Shown here: positions 1 to 6,249 of the stretch, in pieces
Numbering within the stretch: position 1 is the first letter of the stretch
How the letters are laid out: every line of letters begins with the position of its first letter
Assembly (NCBI GenBank): GCA_023128965.1
Contig: JAGMCY010000142.1
Coordinates: forward strand, 1 to 7,079
From: Candidatus Aenigmatarchaeota archaeon
GTDB lineage: Archaea > Aenigmatarchaeota > Aenigmatarchaeia > QMZP01 > QMZT01
Reading direction: 5' to 3'
DNA: 7,079 nucleotides
The notes under the pieces: model-generated
Seen by the model: only the letters and a program-made list of their open reading frames with translations
What the model was told of the DNA's origin: nothing
Database searches by the model: none
Translations under genes and position numbers: made by a program

Positions 1-1319
1 GAAAGGGATCCCAGGATGTTAAGATATCACTCATAAAAGAACTGATTTCGAACGCGAAACCCAGAGAGGCGAAGTACATAGTTCGCACGGTTCTTGAACA
101 GCTGAGGATAGGAGTTGCTGAAGGGGTTCTGCGCGATTCGATTGCTCAGGCTTTTTTCCCGGGGAAAGAAAAGAAAGAAATAGTCAAAACTATAGAATGG
201 GCGTGGTTTTTGAGGCCGGATTATTCCGAGATAGCGAGGATAGCTAAGGAGAAAGGTTTGAGGGGTTTAAGAAGGATTTCGATAGAAATCGGCAAACCCT
301 ATCACGTTCTCCTCTCCGAAAAGGCAAAGGATTTGAAGGAAGCGCTCGGGAAGTTCGAAAGACCTTCTCTAGAATTTAAATATGATGGAGCGAGGGTATG
401 CATACACAAAAAAGGCGAGAGGTTCTGGTTCTTCACGAGAAGGCTCGAAAACATCACGAGACAGTTTCCCGACCTTCTGGATCTCGCCAGAAAAGGGATT
501 AAAGCGAATGAATGCATAATCGAAGGGGAGATGATCGTGATAGACCCGAGAACAGGAAACCCATTGCCTTTCCAGATGCTTTCCCAGAGGATCAAGAGGA
601 AGTACGACATCGAGAAAACGGTGAAGGAGATTCCTATACAGGTTAACCTTTTCGATGTGGTTTACCACAACGGAAGGCAATTATTTTCGGAATCACTGGA
701 CAAGAGGAGGAAGATCCTTGAAAGCATCATAAAACCCGTACCCGGGAAGTTCCAACTCGCTGAAAGGTTCGTCACCAAGAATCTGAAAGAAGCTGAAAAA
801 TTCTACAAGCGCGCTCTGCACGCGAAGCAGGAGGGCGTGATAGTGAAGAATCTTGATGCGAAATACCAGCCCGGGAGAAGGGTTGGATACTGGCTTAAGG
901 TCAAACCGATAATGGAAACCCTCGACCTCGTGATAACAGGGGCGGAATGGGGGACGGGGAAGCGAGCTAACTGGCTGGGCTCTTTCGTTCTGTCCTGCAG
1001 GAAGGGGGATGAATTTCTCGAGTGCGGGATGATGGGGACAGGGATAAAAGAGAAAGGAGAAGGAGTGACCTTCGAGGATCTAACAAAACAATTGAAACCT
1101 TTCATGGAGAAGGAAAAAGGTAAATCTGTCAAGATAAAACCAAAGATCGTTATCGAGGTCGCCTATGAAGAGATCCAGAAATCACCTAACTATTCCTCTG
1201 GATACGCTTTGAGATTTCCCAGGCTTCTGAAAATACGCGTGGACAAATCGCCATCTGACGCGGATGATGTTGAAAAGATGGAGAAGCTTTATCACCAACA
1301 AAGGGGAAGGAAAATATGA
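1..1319 (+). CDS. lig: ATP-dependent DNA ligase, archaeal type (5'-partial)
   Basis: Seals 3'-OH/5'-phosphate nicks through a ligase-adenylate intermediate during replication and repair. The frame is open from base 3 to the stop at 1317-1319 (438 residues visible), so the true start lies upstream. The first ~70 residues match the end of the N-terminal DNA-binding domain of archaeal ligases (EAKYIVRTVLEQLRIGVAEG). The nucleotidyltransferase domain follows, with motif I KYDGAR (378-395; the adenylated lysine codon is 378-380), motif III LFDVVYHNG (648-674), motif IV EGVIVKN (831-851) and motif V WLKVKP (891-908). The OB-fold domain ends in ALRFPRLLKIRVDKSPSDAD, typical of the family. Archaeal ligases are usually about 560-600 residues, so roughly 120-160 are missing at the window edge rather than by mutation. 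A TTG at 210 is in frame but internal. The family call is certain; the role as the main replicative ligase is inferred. Confidence 0.97.
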   Translation, partial: KGSQDVKISLIKELISNAKPREAKYIVRTVLEQLRIGVAEGVLRDSIAQAFFPGKEKKEIVKTIEWAWFLRPDYSEIARIAKEKGLRGLRRISIEIGKPYHVLLSEKAKDLKEALGKFERPSLEFKYDGARVCIHKKGERFWFFTRRLENITRQFPDLLDLARKGIKANECIIEGEMIVIDPRTGNPLPFQMLSQRIKRKYDIEKTVKEIPIQVNLFDVVYHNGRQLFSESLDKRRKILESIIKPVPGKFQLAERFVTKNLKEAEKFYKRALHAKQEGVIVKNLDAKYQPGRRVGYWLKVKPIMETLDLVITGAEWGTGKRANWLGSFVLSCRKGDEFLECGMMGTGIKEKGEGVTFEDLTKQLKPFMEKEKGKSVKIKPKIVIEVAYEEIQKSPNYSSGYALRFPRLLKIRVDKSPSDADDVEKMEKLYHQQRGRKI

Positions 1320-1368
1320 ATTCTGGGAACAATCATCCTTTAAATATATTCACTGACAAGTAATAAAC

Positions 1369-1377
1369 ATATATAAA
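1369..1377 (+). promoter_or_regulatory. Upstream TATA-like box
   Basis: ATATATAAA lies in an AT-rich stretch about 90 bases before the regulator's ATG. By archaeal spacing it would give a start near 1400 and a leader of about 65 bases that carries the right arm of the inverted repeat and the second TATA-like box. It could be an alternative promoter or merely AT-rich sequence. Confidence 0.35.
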
Positions 1378-1389
1378 GCTTTCGTACCA

Positions 1390-1422
1390 AAATATTATCA
1401 TAGACCAGTAAGGATAATATTT
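1390..1422. promoter_or_regulatory. Perfect 10-bp inverted repeat, candidate operator
   Basis: Left arm AAATATTATC (1390-1399) and right arm GATAATATTT (1413-1422) are perfect reverse complements separated by 13 bases. The arm centres are 23 bp apart, about two helical turns, which fits a dimeric winged-helix protein contacting one face of DNA. The right arm runs into the TATA-like box at 1420-1428, so binding here would be expected to block TBP. The regulator encoded immediately downstream is the obvious candidate ligand (autoregulation); that is inference. Confidence 0.5.
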
Positions 1423-1428
1423 ATAAAG
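1420..1428 (+). promoter_or_regulatory. Proximal TATA-like box of the TrmB-family gene
   Basis: TTTATAAAG centred about 40 bases before the ATG at 1465. With a start about 25 bases downstream of the box (near 1450) the leader would be about 15 bases and would just include the ribosome binding site AGGTGA at 1455-1459 and the adjoining base. It is the better placed of the two TATA-like boxes in this gap. Confidence 0.55.
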
Positions 1429-1464
1429 ACAAAACGGCAATTAACTATCAATTAGGTGAAAAAA

Positions 1465-2250
1465 ATGGTTGCATCGACGAAGACGCTGGATGCGTTGAGG
1501 AGTATCGGTTTAAACCTCTATGAAAGGAAGATATTCGTGGCTTTGCTAGCAAGAGGTGTGGCGACGGCAGGCGAACTTTCTCAGATAGCGAACGTTCCGA
1601 GATCAAGGTCTTACGACATTCTTGAATCCCTCGCAGAGAAGGGGTTCGTAGTGGTTCAACCATCAAAACCGATAAGATACGTAGCGCTCGCTCCCAAAGA
1701 CGCGCTTGAGAGGACAAAGGACAATCTGAACAAAAAACATGATGAGGTGGTAGAGAGGATAAATTCTCTGAAAAGTTCACCCATTGTGACGGAGCTTGAA
1801 ACGATATACAAGGAAGGACTGAATCTAGTCCAGCCTTTCGAGATGACGGGAACCATCAAGGGTAGGCATGCGATAAACCAGCATCTGAATTCACTCTTCA
1901 AGAAGGCAGCAAAGGAAATAAAGATAGTTACCACAGAAGGCGGACTGAACGAACTCTATTCAAACCACTACAATTCACTCAAGCGAATCACGAAAAGAGG
2001 CGTGAAACTCAAGATAGTAGCTCCCGTAAGCGACACGACCCCTGTAAAAGCGTTTTCAGAAATAGCGGAGATGAAAAACACCAAGGAACCCCTTAACAGG
2101 GTTTACACGATTGATGACAAGCACATGGTTTTCGCTCTGACAGATGACAAGAAAGTCCACCAGACACAGGATGTCGCGTTCTGGGCGCAATCTCAGCACG
2201 CGATAAGAAGTTTCGTGGAACCATTCTTCAACAATGTCTGGACGGGGTGA
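1465..2250 (+). CDS. TrmB-family winged-helix transcriptional regulator
   Basis: A cytoplasmic DNA-binding regulator of 261 residues. Residues 8-75 form a TrmB-type winged helix (LRSIGLNLYERKIFVALL, then the recognition region VPRSRSYDILESLAEKG and the wing FVVVQPSKPIRYVAL). Residues about 78-104 form a charged linker helix likely to help dimerisation. Residues 105-261 resemble the PLD-like C-terminal domain seen in many archaeal TrmB proteins (IKIVTTEGG, LKIVAPVSD, DDKHMVFALTDD). The classical maltose-binding effector domain of Thermococcus TrmB is not evident, so no sugar ligand can be assumed. ATG at 1465 is preferred because AGGTGA sits 5 bases before it; a GTG at 1456 is in frame but overlaps that site. 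The gene faces the 596-aa gene convergently and has its own promoter region with a candidate operator. Family assignment is firm; targets are unknown. Confidence 0.9.
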   Translation: MVASTKTLDALRSIGLNLYERKIFVALLARGVATAGELSQIANVPRSRSYDILESLAEKGFVVVQPSKPIRYVALAPKDALERTKDNLNKKHDEVVERINSLKSSPIVTELETIYKEGLNLVQPFEMTGTIKGRHAINQHLNSLFKKAAKEIKIVTTEGGLNELYSNHYNSLKRITKRGVKLKIVAPVSDTTPVKAFSEIAEMKNTKEPLNRVYTIDDKHMVFALTDDKKVHQTQDVAFWAQSQHAIRSFVEPFFNNVWTG

Positions 2251-2267
2251 ATAGAAGCAAAACCTCT

Positions 2268-2290
2268 TACTTTCTTTTAAACCAATTTTT
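2268..2290 (+). terminator. T-rich putative terminator of the regulator gene
   Basis: Just after the stop at 2250 the + strand has TTACTTTCTTTT followed by AATTTTT, with no hairpin. Archaeal RNA polymerase terminates at such T tracts. It fills most of the 38-base gap between the two convergent genes and reaches the stop codon of the 596-aa gene. Confidence 0.5.
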
Positions 2291-4079
2291 ATCTCATCTC
2301 TTCCTTTTTGAATTCTTTGGTCTTACCCTTCTTAGTCGCTGCCGTGGATAGCATACCCCACTCCTCTTCCGGAATCTCGAGCAAGTCCTTTAGAGGGTCG
2401 AATCTGTGATCCCTCATTATCTGTTCCTGCCTCCAGAAATCCATACCCGTCCATTTTATCCCGAAATACTCCTCGGGCAGTTCATTCGGAGGGACGTCTT
2501 TTTCCAAGAACTTCGCGCATAATTTGAGCGCGTCCACAGCCTGCCTGAAAGGGTCCTCCCCCCCTCCCCTTTCAAACCAGAGGTAAACATCAAAACCCCC
2601 TGACTTTCCGAAACCGGTTTTCCTTAGGAACCAATTTAACTTGTATATCTCCAGATCGCCGAGTTCTATCGGGTAATGCGCATGCAGGGGGTTCGGGGCG
2701 TTTGAATGGACGGAAAGAACGTACTCGCCAAAATCAGGGGCTATCCTTTCCAGATTATCTATCTCCACCAGCGGGTCAACACCCTGCCCTGCTATGTGCT
2801 CCCAGTCGATGGTCATGAAAATACGATCTGTTTTCAGGGTCTTTCGAATGGTTTTTATCGCGGCGTATATCTGTTTCGGATGCCACAACAAATACTGCCC
2901 TGCGTATTTCGGATCCCTCGCATCCGGCATCTCGATCGTTATCTTCAGGTTCTTTGCGTTCTGTATTAATTTATCAGAATCAGGATGTTGTTTCAGCTCT
3001 TTGATAAGCTTGCCGTTTATGAAGTTCAAAGCCGATTTCACGTGTCCTTCCAGGAATTTTGCCGCAACAACCGCGTAATAAAATTCCTTGAACTTCCTGT
3101 CGTTATATTCCTGCGCATAGGTCCAAGCCCCGTCAAGCCACTTGTCATCGCTGTAGTTCATTTTATAAGGAGCGATCACATCCTTATACACCTCTGCCAT
3201 CGCAATCCATATGGGGTCTTTGTTGTAGAACATGTAATGCGAAATGATTTCATAAGCATCCGTAAGCTTCCCGTAACAATCGACCCTCCACCTCCTTTTT
3301 GAATAACTCTTTGCTACCATCTTCTTCCTTGCGTATTCCGTTATATATTCCCTGACCCTTTTGGCGTAAAACATCCCGCTCTCTTCTGACACCTCCTTCT
3401 CAATCCTTCCCATCACTTTTTTCTCAACATCCGGAGGTATCGGCTTTATCTGTTTTCCACTTTCATCAAGATAGCCCTTTAAGTATTCCTTCATTTTTTC
3501 ATCCCTAATCTTCCTCCACAAAAGCTCCCTCTCTGTCTGCGCCCTGCCCGTGGCGTCCTGCAGGTCATCCTCTTCCACTATCTGCTGGGGGTATGGTCTG
3601 TCATAATCCCACATTTTCCCCAGAAACCATTCCCTGAGCCTTTTATTTTCATATAAAACCTCGGAGACAGAATACCCGATGTGATCGCACATTATGATCT
3701 CGAGCTTCTGCGACGTGTACGTCATCATCTCAAGCCAGAAGTGCAGGCAGGCATGAAAAAGAACGTATTTGCACCCGCCAAAGACGGCTGAGCGTATTGA
3801 CTTCTCAATGTGATCCTGCCCGTCCCTCCAGTCCGAACGCTCCGGTATTGCCATTGGAACAGTAAGTGAACCATGAAAACATAAATCCAGACCCTGCTTT
3901 TCAGCGAGATGTCGTATCTCCTCCCCTATGGTGTAATCGATTTCGTGAGGAGTATCCCCTGAGATCTCGATGCAGTTTGCTCCCCTTGTCAAGGCGTAGC
4001 CTATCTTCTTCAACGAGGTCGCCAACTCTTCGGCCCTCGCGATGTAATACAAACCAGTTGTCACTCCAACCTTAATCAT
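2289..4079 (-). CDS. TIM-barrel protein of the endonuclease IV / sugar-phosphate isomerase superfamily with a large helical insertion
   Basis: 596 residues, probably a metal-dependent enzyme acting on DNA or on a sugar (phosphate). The first barrel strand starts at residue 2 (IKVGVTTG), which supports this ATG. Residues 1-115 and about 375-530 read as two halves of an AP-endonuclease-2/xylose-isomerase-like (beta/alpha)8 barrel. Candidate metal ligands at strand ends are H69 (FHGS), H109 (LFHA), E383 (IEMPD), D425 and H428 (DWEH), H458 (VHSN), H466/H468 (HAH) and E503 (WFERG). These follow the order of the E. coli endonuclease IV ligands. The usual D-x-H pair appears as H-x-H. Residues about 130-370 are a mostly charged helical insertion absent from ordinary family members; it ends with LEGHVKS (343-349), also found in the 573-aa neighbour. 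The C-terminus is a lysine-rich tail. An AAGGT (4093-4089) lies 9 bases before the ATG. The fold is well supported; the substrate is unknown. Confidence 0.8.
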   Translation of the reverse strand: MIKVGVTTGLYYIARAEELATSLKKIGYALTRGANCIEISGDTPHEIDYTIGEEIRHLAEKQGLDLCFHGSLTVPMAIPERSDWRDGQDHIEKSIRSAVFGGCKYVLFHACLHFWLEMMTYTSQKLEIIMCDHIGYSVSEVLYENKRLREWFLGKMWDYDRPYPQQIVEEDDLQDATGRAQTERELLWRKIRDEKMKEYLKGYLDESGKQIKPIPPDVEKKVMGRIEKEVSEESGMFYAKRVREYITEYARKKMVAKSYSKRRWRVDCYGKLTDAYEIISHYMFYNKDPIWIAMAEVYKDVIAPYKMNYSDDKWLDGAWTYAQEYNDRKFKEFYYAVVAAKFLEGHVKSALNFINGKLIKELKQHPDSDKLIQNAKNLKITIEMPDARDPKYAGQYLLWHPKQIYAAIKTIRKTLKTDRIFMTIDWEHIAGQGVDPLVEIDNLERIAPDFGEYVLSVHSNAPNPLHAHYPIELGDLEIYKLNWFLRKTGFGKSGGFDVYLWFERGGGEDPFRQAVDALKLCAKFLEKDVPPNELPEEYFGIKWTGMDFWRQEQIMRDHRFDPLKDLLEIPEEEWGMLSTAATKKGKTKEFKKEEMR

Positions 4080-4084
4080 ACAAC

Positions 4085-4147
4085 TTCGACCTTAAGACAT
4101 ATGTAAATATGACTTGCTGTGACGTAGTCACAGACTACGTCGCTTTA
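4085..4147. repeat. Tandem repeat unit 1 with hairpin
   Basis: 63 bases. The first 36 (TTCGACCTTA, A, GACA, TA, TGTAAA, T, ATGAC and so on) match unit 2 at 29 of 36 positions, and five of the seven differences are transitions. Then comes a perfect hairpin at 4121-4141: GACGTAGTC, loop ACA, GACTACGTC (9 bp). The unit closes with GCTTTA. It lies directly upstream of the 596-aa gene, whose AAGGT ribosome-binding-like sequence is the complement of its first bases. Confidence 0.9.
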
Positions 4148-4210
4148 TTCGACCTTACGACACTTGTAAACATGACCTGTTGCGTTGCATACTCCGTATG
4201 CAACATTCGA
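4148..4210. repeat. Tandem repeat unit 2 with hairpin, plus start of a third unit
   Basis: Begins exactly 63 bases after unit 1 with the same TTCGACCTTA. The hairpin at 4184-4204, again at offset 36, is GTTGCATAC, loop TCC, GTATGCAAC: also 9 bp with a 3-base loop, but 5 of the 9 stem positions differ from unit 1 and each is compensated on the other arm. The unit is five bases shorter at its end. It is followed by TTCGA (4206-4210), the first bases of a would-be third unit, cut off by the stop codon of the 573-aa gene at 4212-4214. Confidence 0.9.
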
Positions 4211-4211
4211 T

Positions 4212-5933
4212 TTATGGTCTTTGCCCGCTGATTCTGTAAGCAGTTTCCTTTATCAGGTCCCTGAGTTCGGCGACCTGTTCACCGGAATACAGACCGTAAG
4301 TTTTAGATATCCTTTCAGCGACATTGATCTCGTAAGGACCAGGCCTGATGAAAAATTTGAGCAACGGGTTCAAAATATTTTTCAGTTTCCTCCTCCTTCT
4401 GATCCAGTTAGCTTTTGTCCTGCTCCAGGATTTACTCCACCTCACCTTGAACTTCTCCTTTCCCTCCACCCTTTCCCCTTCCCCAGGCCATTCCTTTTTG
4501 ATCTTCTCCTCCCATTTCTCTTCCTCTTTTGTGACACCTATGAGTTTTTCTATCTCCTCCGCGAACTTCTTTTTCTTATATTCCAGTTCCAGAAGCGTGA
4601 AGAGAAGGAAGTTCTTTGAGACCAGGAACGGATGGAAATGCCAGTACTGATCCTCAATGACCATGGGCCCCGTTGAACCCTTTTTGTATTGACATATGTA
4701 ATCGAGGTCTATGAAGAAGTAATATATGAATCTCTCGTCAAGGGCGGGAGCCGGATACATCGCGAGTATTTCCCCGCGTTTACCATAAAGCGATACCCCC
4801 CCTGTCTTCCAGTCCTTTATCTTTTTCTTTATCTCCTCTTCCGTGAATTCCACATCGTACTTCGCCTCGAGGAGTATGAGATTTTCTTTCACCCAGTCAT
4901 CAAATATTGGGATTTCCCCCCACCCGGAAACCATAATACCCTTTCCCATCTCCTCCGGTCTTATGGGCTTCCAGAACCAGAGCTTCGCGAGAATCTCTCC
5001 TTGAGGGGTTAAGGAGAGTTTCGTGATCTCCGTGAGTTCAGACGCAGCGGTCTTTATTTCCGCCTCTTCCTTTATCATTTTAAGCCTGTTCAAATGCGGT
5101 TTCAACCATTCCCTGTATTCATGAATGGATCTCCTTCTCGACTCGAGAAGGTTTTTTATCCTAACATAACGACTTCGCACGTCCGGGAAGAATAGCTTTT
5201 TCCATTCCACGAACAACTGGTTCTTCGTTTTGAGAACAACTGCCTCCGCTCTCGAAACCTCCAATTCCTTCATTATTATTTTTACATCCATCCATTTGCT
5301 CTTTGCCTTTATGAAATCCGAAATTATCGTGGGCCAACGTTTCGCCATGGTTATCATTGAATAACCTTCTCCGGTGTAGGCATCAACCCTGTCCACGAAT
5401 AACGCTCGCAGAACGTGTTCATCCTTCTTGCCCATCTTGAAATAATCTAGGATTTCCCTGTACTTCCTTTCATCATGCTTGAGGAGTTCGTAGTCAGCGA
5501 CTGCCTGCGCAGCCGAAGCTAAACCTGATTTCACATGGCCTTCCAGCCTCTCCTTCTGCGAAAGCAGGGGGGCGAATGCGGGAGGAGCGGTCGGGGTTAA
5601 CCTTATGAACTCGTCCGCCTTCTCAACCATGTAATGCCATTTAGCAACCCGATAGATAAAGATGTTGTAGATGATCTCGGCCTGTCCTTCCAGTGTTACA
5701 GGATTCAGGCTCACGACCTGGTCAAGGAGCGCCGGACTAATCATTAATTCCCCGTAAATACCCCCCCTTTCCCTTGCCTTAAAAAAGAAGTAGTCAGCAA
5801 CCGTATCGTAAGGCTCCAGTATATTCTTCCATCTCGCCTTTTCCCTTTCGAACCTCTCTCTAGCCCTCTCTTCCTCTGCCTCCTCCTTCTCTTCCCTTTC
5901 GTACCTCTCGAGAGGCTTTTCAACTTCTGCCAT
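4212..5933 (-). CDS. Unrecognised 573-aa protein sharing modules with both neighbours
   Basis: I do not recognise a family. Residues 8-36 are almost all E/R/K with few hydrophobics, suggesting a single charged helix or coiled coil. Residues about 40-310 look helical and contain AEIIYN (85-90), W99, M102, E104 and LEGHVKS (130-136), in the same order as in the insertion of the 596-aa barrel protein. Residues 311-450 are mixed and aromatic-rich (KLWFWKPIRPEEMGKG, FIYYFFIDLDYICQY, YWHFHPFLVSKNFLLF); the hydrophobic runs are short and I see no convincing membrane segment or signal peptide. A charged region follows, then KEKFKVRW (492-499), identical to residues 66-73 of the 172-aa protein, then a basic stretch WIRRRRKL and a C-terminal helix. 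No ribosome binding site precedes the ATG; a TATA-like box about 28 bases upstream suggests a leaderless mRNA. A scaffold or partner subunit is possible but unproven. Confidence 0.85.
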   Translation of the reverse strand: MAEVEKPLERYEREEKEEAEEERARERFEREKARWKNILEPYDTVADYFFFKARERGGIYGELMISPALLDQVVSLNPVTLEGQAEIIYNIFIYRVAKWHYMVEKADEFIRLTPTAPPAFAPLLSQKERLEGHVKSGLASAAQAVADYELLKHDERKYREILDYFKMGKKDEHVLRALFVDRVDAYTGEGYSMITMAKRWPTIISDFIKAKSKWMDVKIIMKELEVSRAEAVVLKTKNQLFVEWKKLFFPDVRSRYVRIKNLLESRRRSIHEYREWLKPHLNRLKMIKEEAEIKTAASELTEITKLSLTPQGEILAKLWFWKPIRPEEMGKGIMVSGWGEIPIFDDWVKENLILLEAKYDVEFTEEEIKKKIKDWKTGGVSLYGKRGEILAMYPAPALDERFIYYFFIDLDYICQYKKGSTGPMVIEDQYWHFHPFLVSKNFLLFTLLELEYKKKKFAEEIEKLIGVTKEEEKWEEKIKKEWPGEGERVEGKEKFKVRWSKSWSRTKANWIRRRRKLKNILNPLLKFFIRPGPYEINVAERISKTYGLYSGEQVAELRDLIKETAYRISGQRP

Positions 5934-5955
5934 ATTTAATTATTAAGAACCGAAA

Positions 5956-5967
5956 GTTAAAAATATC
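5956..5967 (-). promoter_or_regulatory. TATA-like box for the 573-aa gene (leaderless)
   Basis: On the minus strand GATATTTTTAAC is centred about 28 bases before the ATG at 5933. That is the distance expected if transcription starts at or next to the start codon, and it fits the absence of a Shine-Dalgarno sequence. The box lies in the 38-base gap after the 66-aa gene, so the 573-aa gene may have its own promoter while also being reachable by read-through. Confidence 0.45.
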
Positions 5968-5971
5968 TTTT

Positions 5972-6172
5972 TCATTCGCTGAATAGTATGAAACCACCCA
6001 CTATTATCATTATCAATCCCAAAACGATCCCGCCCAGACCGAAACTTGTCTGATGAACTCTTTTCGAACCAGCTTCCTGGTGACCGGGTATACCAGGGAA
6101 GAACACCACAAGAAACCCACCGGTAACTATCATTATCACGCCAATTATCTTGAAAATCAGCCACCAAAGCAT
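5972..6172 (-). CDS. Small membrane protein with two duplicated transmembrane segments
   Basis: 66 residues. Hydrophobic segments at about 2-27 (WWLIFKIIGVIMIVTGGFLVV) and 45-64 (GLGGIVLGLIMIIVGGFILF) flank a polar loop of about 17 residues (GHQEAGSKRVHQTS), so it should be a two-pass membrane hairpin. Segments 11-24 and 52-65 share the pattern G-x-I-M-I-x-x-G-G-F and look like an internal duplication. The ATG at 6172 is preceded by GAAAGG with an 8-base spacer. The stop lies 38 bases before the 573-aa gene on the same strand, so the two may be cotranscribed. Its function is unknown; it is too short for family assignment. A longer frame of 81 codons overlaps it but lacks coherent features. 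Confidence 0.75.
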   Translation of the reverse strand: MLWWLIFKIIGVIMIVTGGFLVVFFPGIPGHQEAGSKRVHQTSFGLGGIVLGLIMIIVGGFILFSE

Positions 6173-6249
6173 ATAAAACGCCTTTCAAGGTTAGGATACT
6201 AATTTATAATTTCCCAATGAAAATATAAATATAAGGAGAGTGGATTCAA
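6173..6249. promoter_or_regulatory. Divergent promoter region
   Basis: A 77-base AT-rich gap between the 66-aa gene (-) and the 172-aa gene (+). AATTTATAATT (6201-6211) is nearly symmetrical and could serve as a TATA box in either direction, giving short leaders that carry GAAAGG on the minus strand (6181-6186) and AAGGAG on the plus strand (6233-6238). A second AT block, AAATATAAATAT (6221-6232), could be the minus-strand box. Spacing from AAGGAG to the ATG at 6250 is 11 bases, rather long. Confidence 0.5.

Noticed and set aside
210..1319. TTG at 210 as the start of the ligase
   Set aside because: The frame is open to the window edge and the upstream residues match the ligase N-terminal domain, so the gene is cut by the window.
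1456..1464. GTG at 1456 as the regulator's start
   Set aside because: It overlaps the AGGTGA ribosome binding site, which is correctly spaced for the ATG at 1465.
2289..4079. Naming the barrel protein nfo (endonuclease IV)
   Set aside because: The D-x-H ligand pair is changed, there is a large insertion, and sugar isomerases of the same superfamily share most of the ligands, so the specific function is not supported.
4085..4120. C/D-box or H/ACA guide RNA in the conserved 36-base block
   Set aside because: No box C (RTGATGA), box D (CTGA) pair or ACA-box arrangement is present on either strand.
4121..4204. The two hairpins as intrinsic terminators of the 573-aa gene
   Set aside because: Neither is followed by a T tract on either strand, and archaeal termination does not depend on hairpins.
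4085..4210. The two tandem units as a CRISPR array
   Set aside because: Only two units; the conserved part is 36 bases with mismatches, and the variable part is a perfect hairpin rather than an unrelated spacer. No cas gene is nearby.
4185..4650. Overlapping plus-strand open frames over the 573-aa gene
   Set aside because: Phenylalanine/leucine/serine-rich translations typical of antisense reading of a lysine/glutamate-rich gene; no ribosome binding site, and one begins inside the repeat hairpin.
5943..6188. The 81-codon minus-strand frame over the small membrane gene
   Set aside because: No coherent hydrophobic or domain pattern, while the alternative frame gives two clear membrane segments and a well placed GAAAGG.
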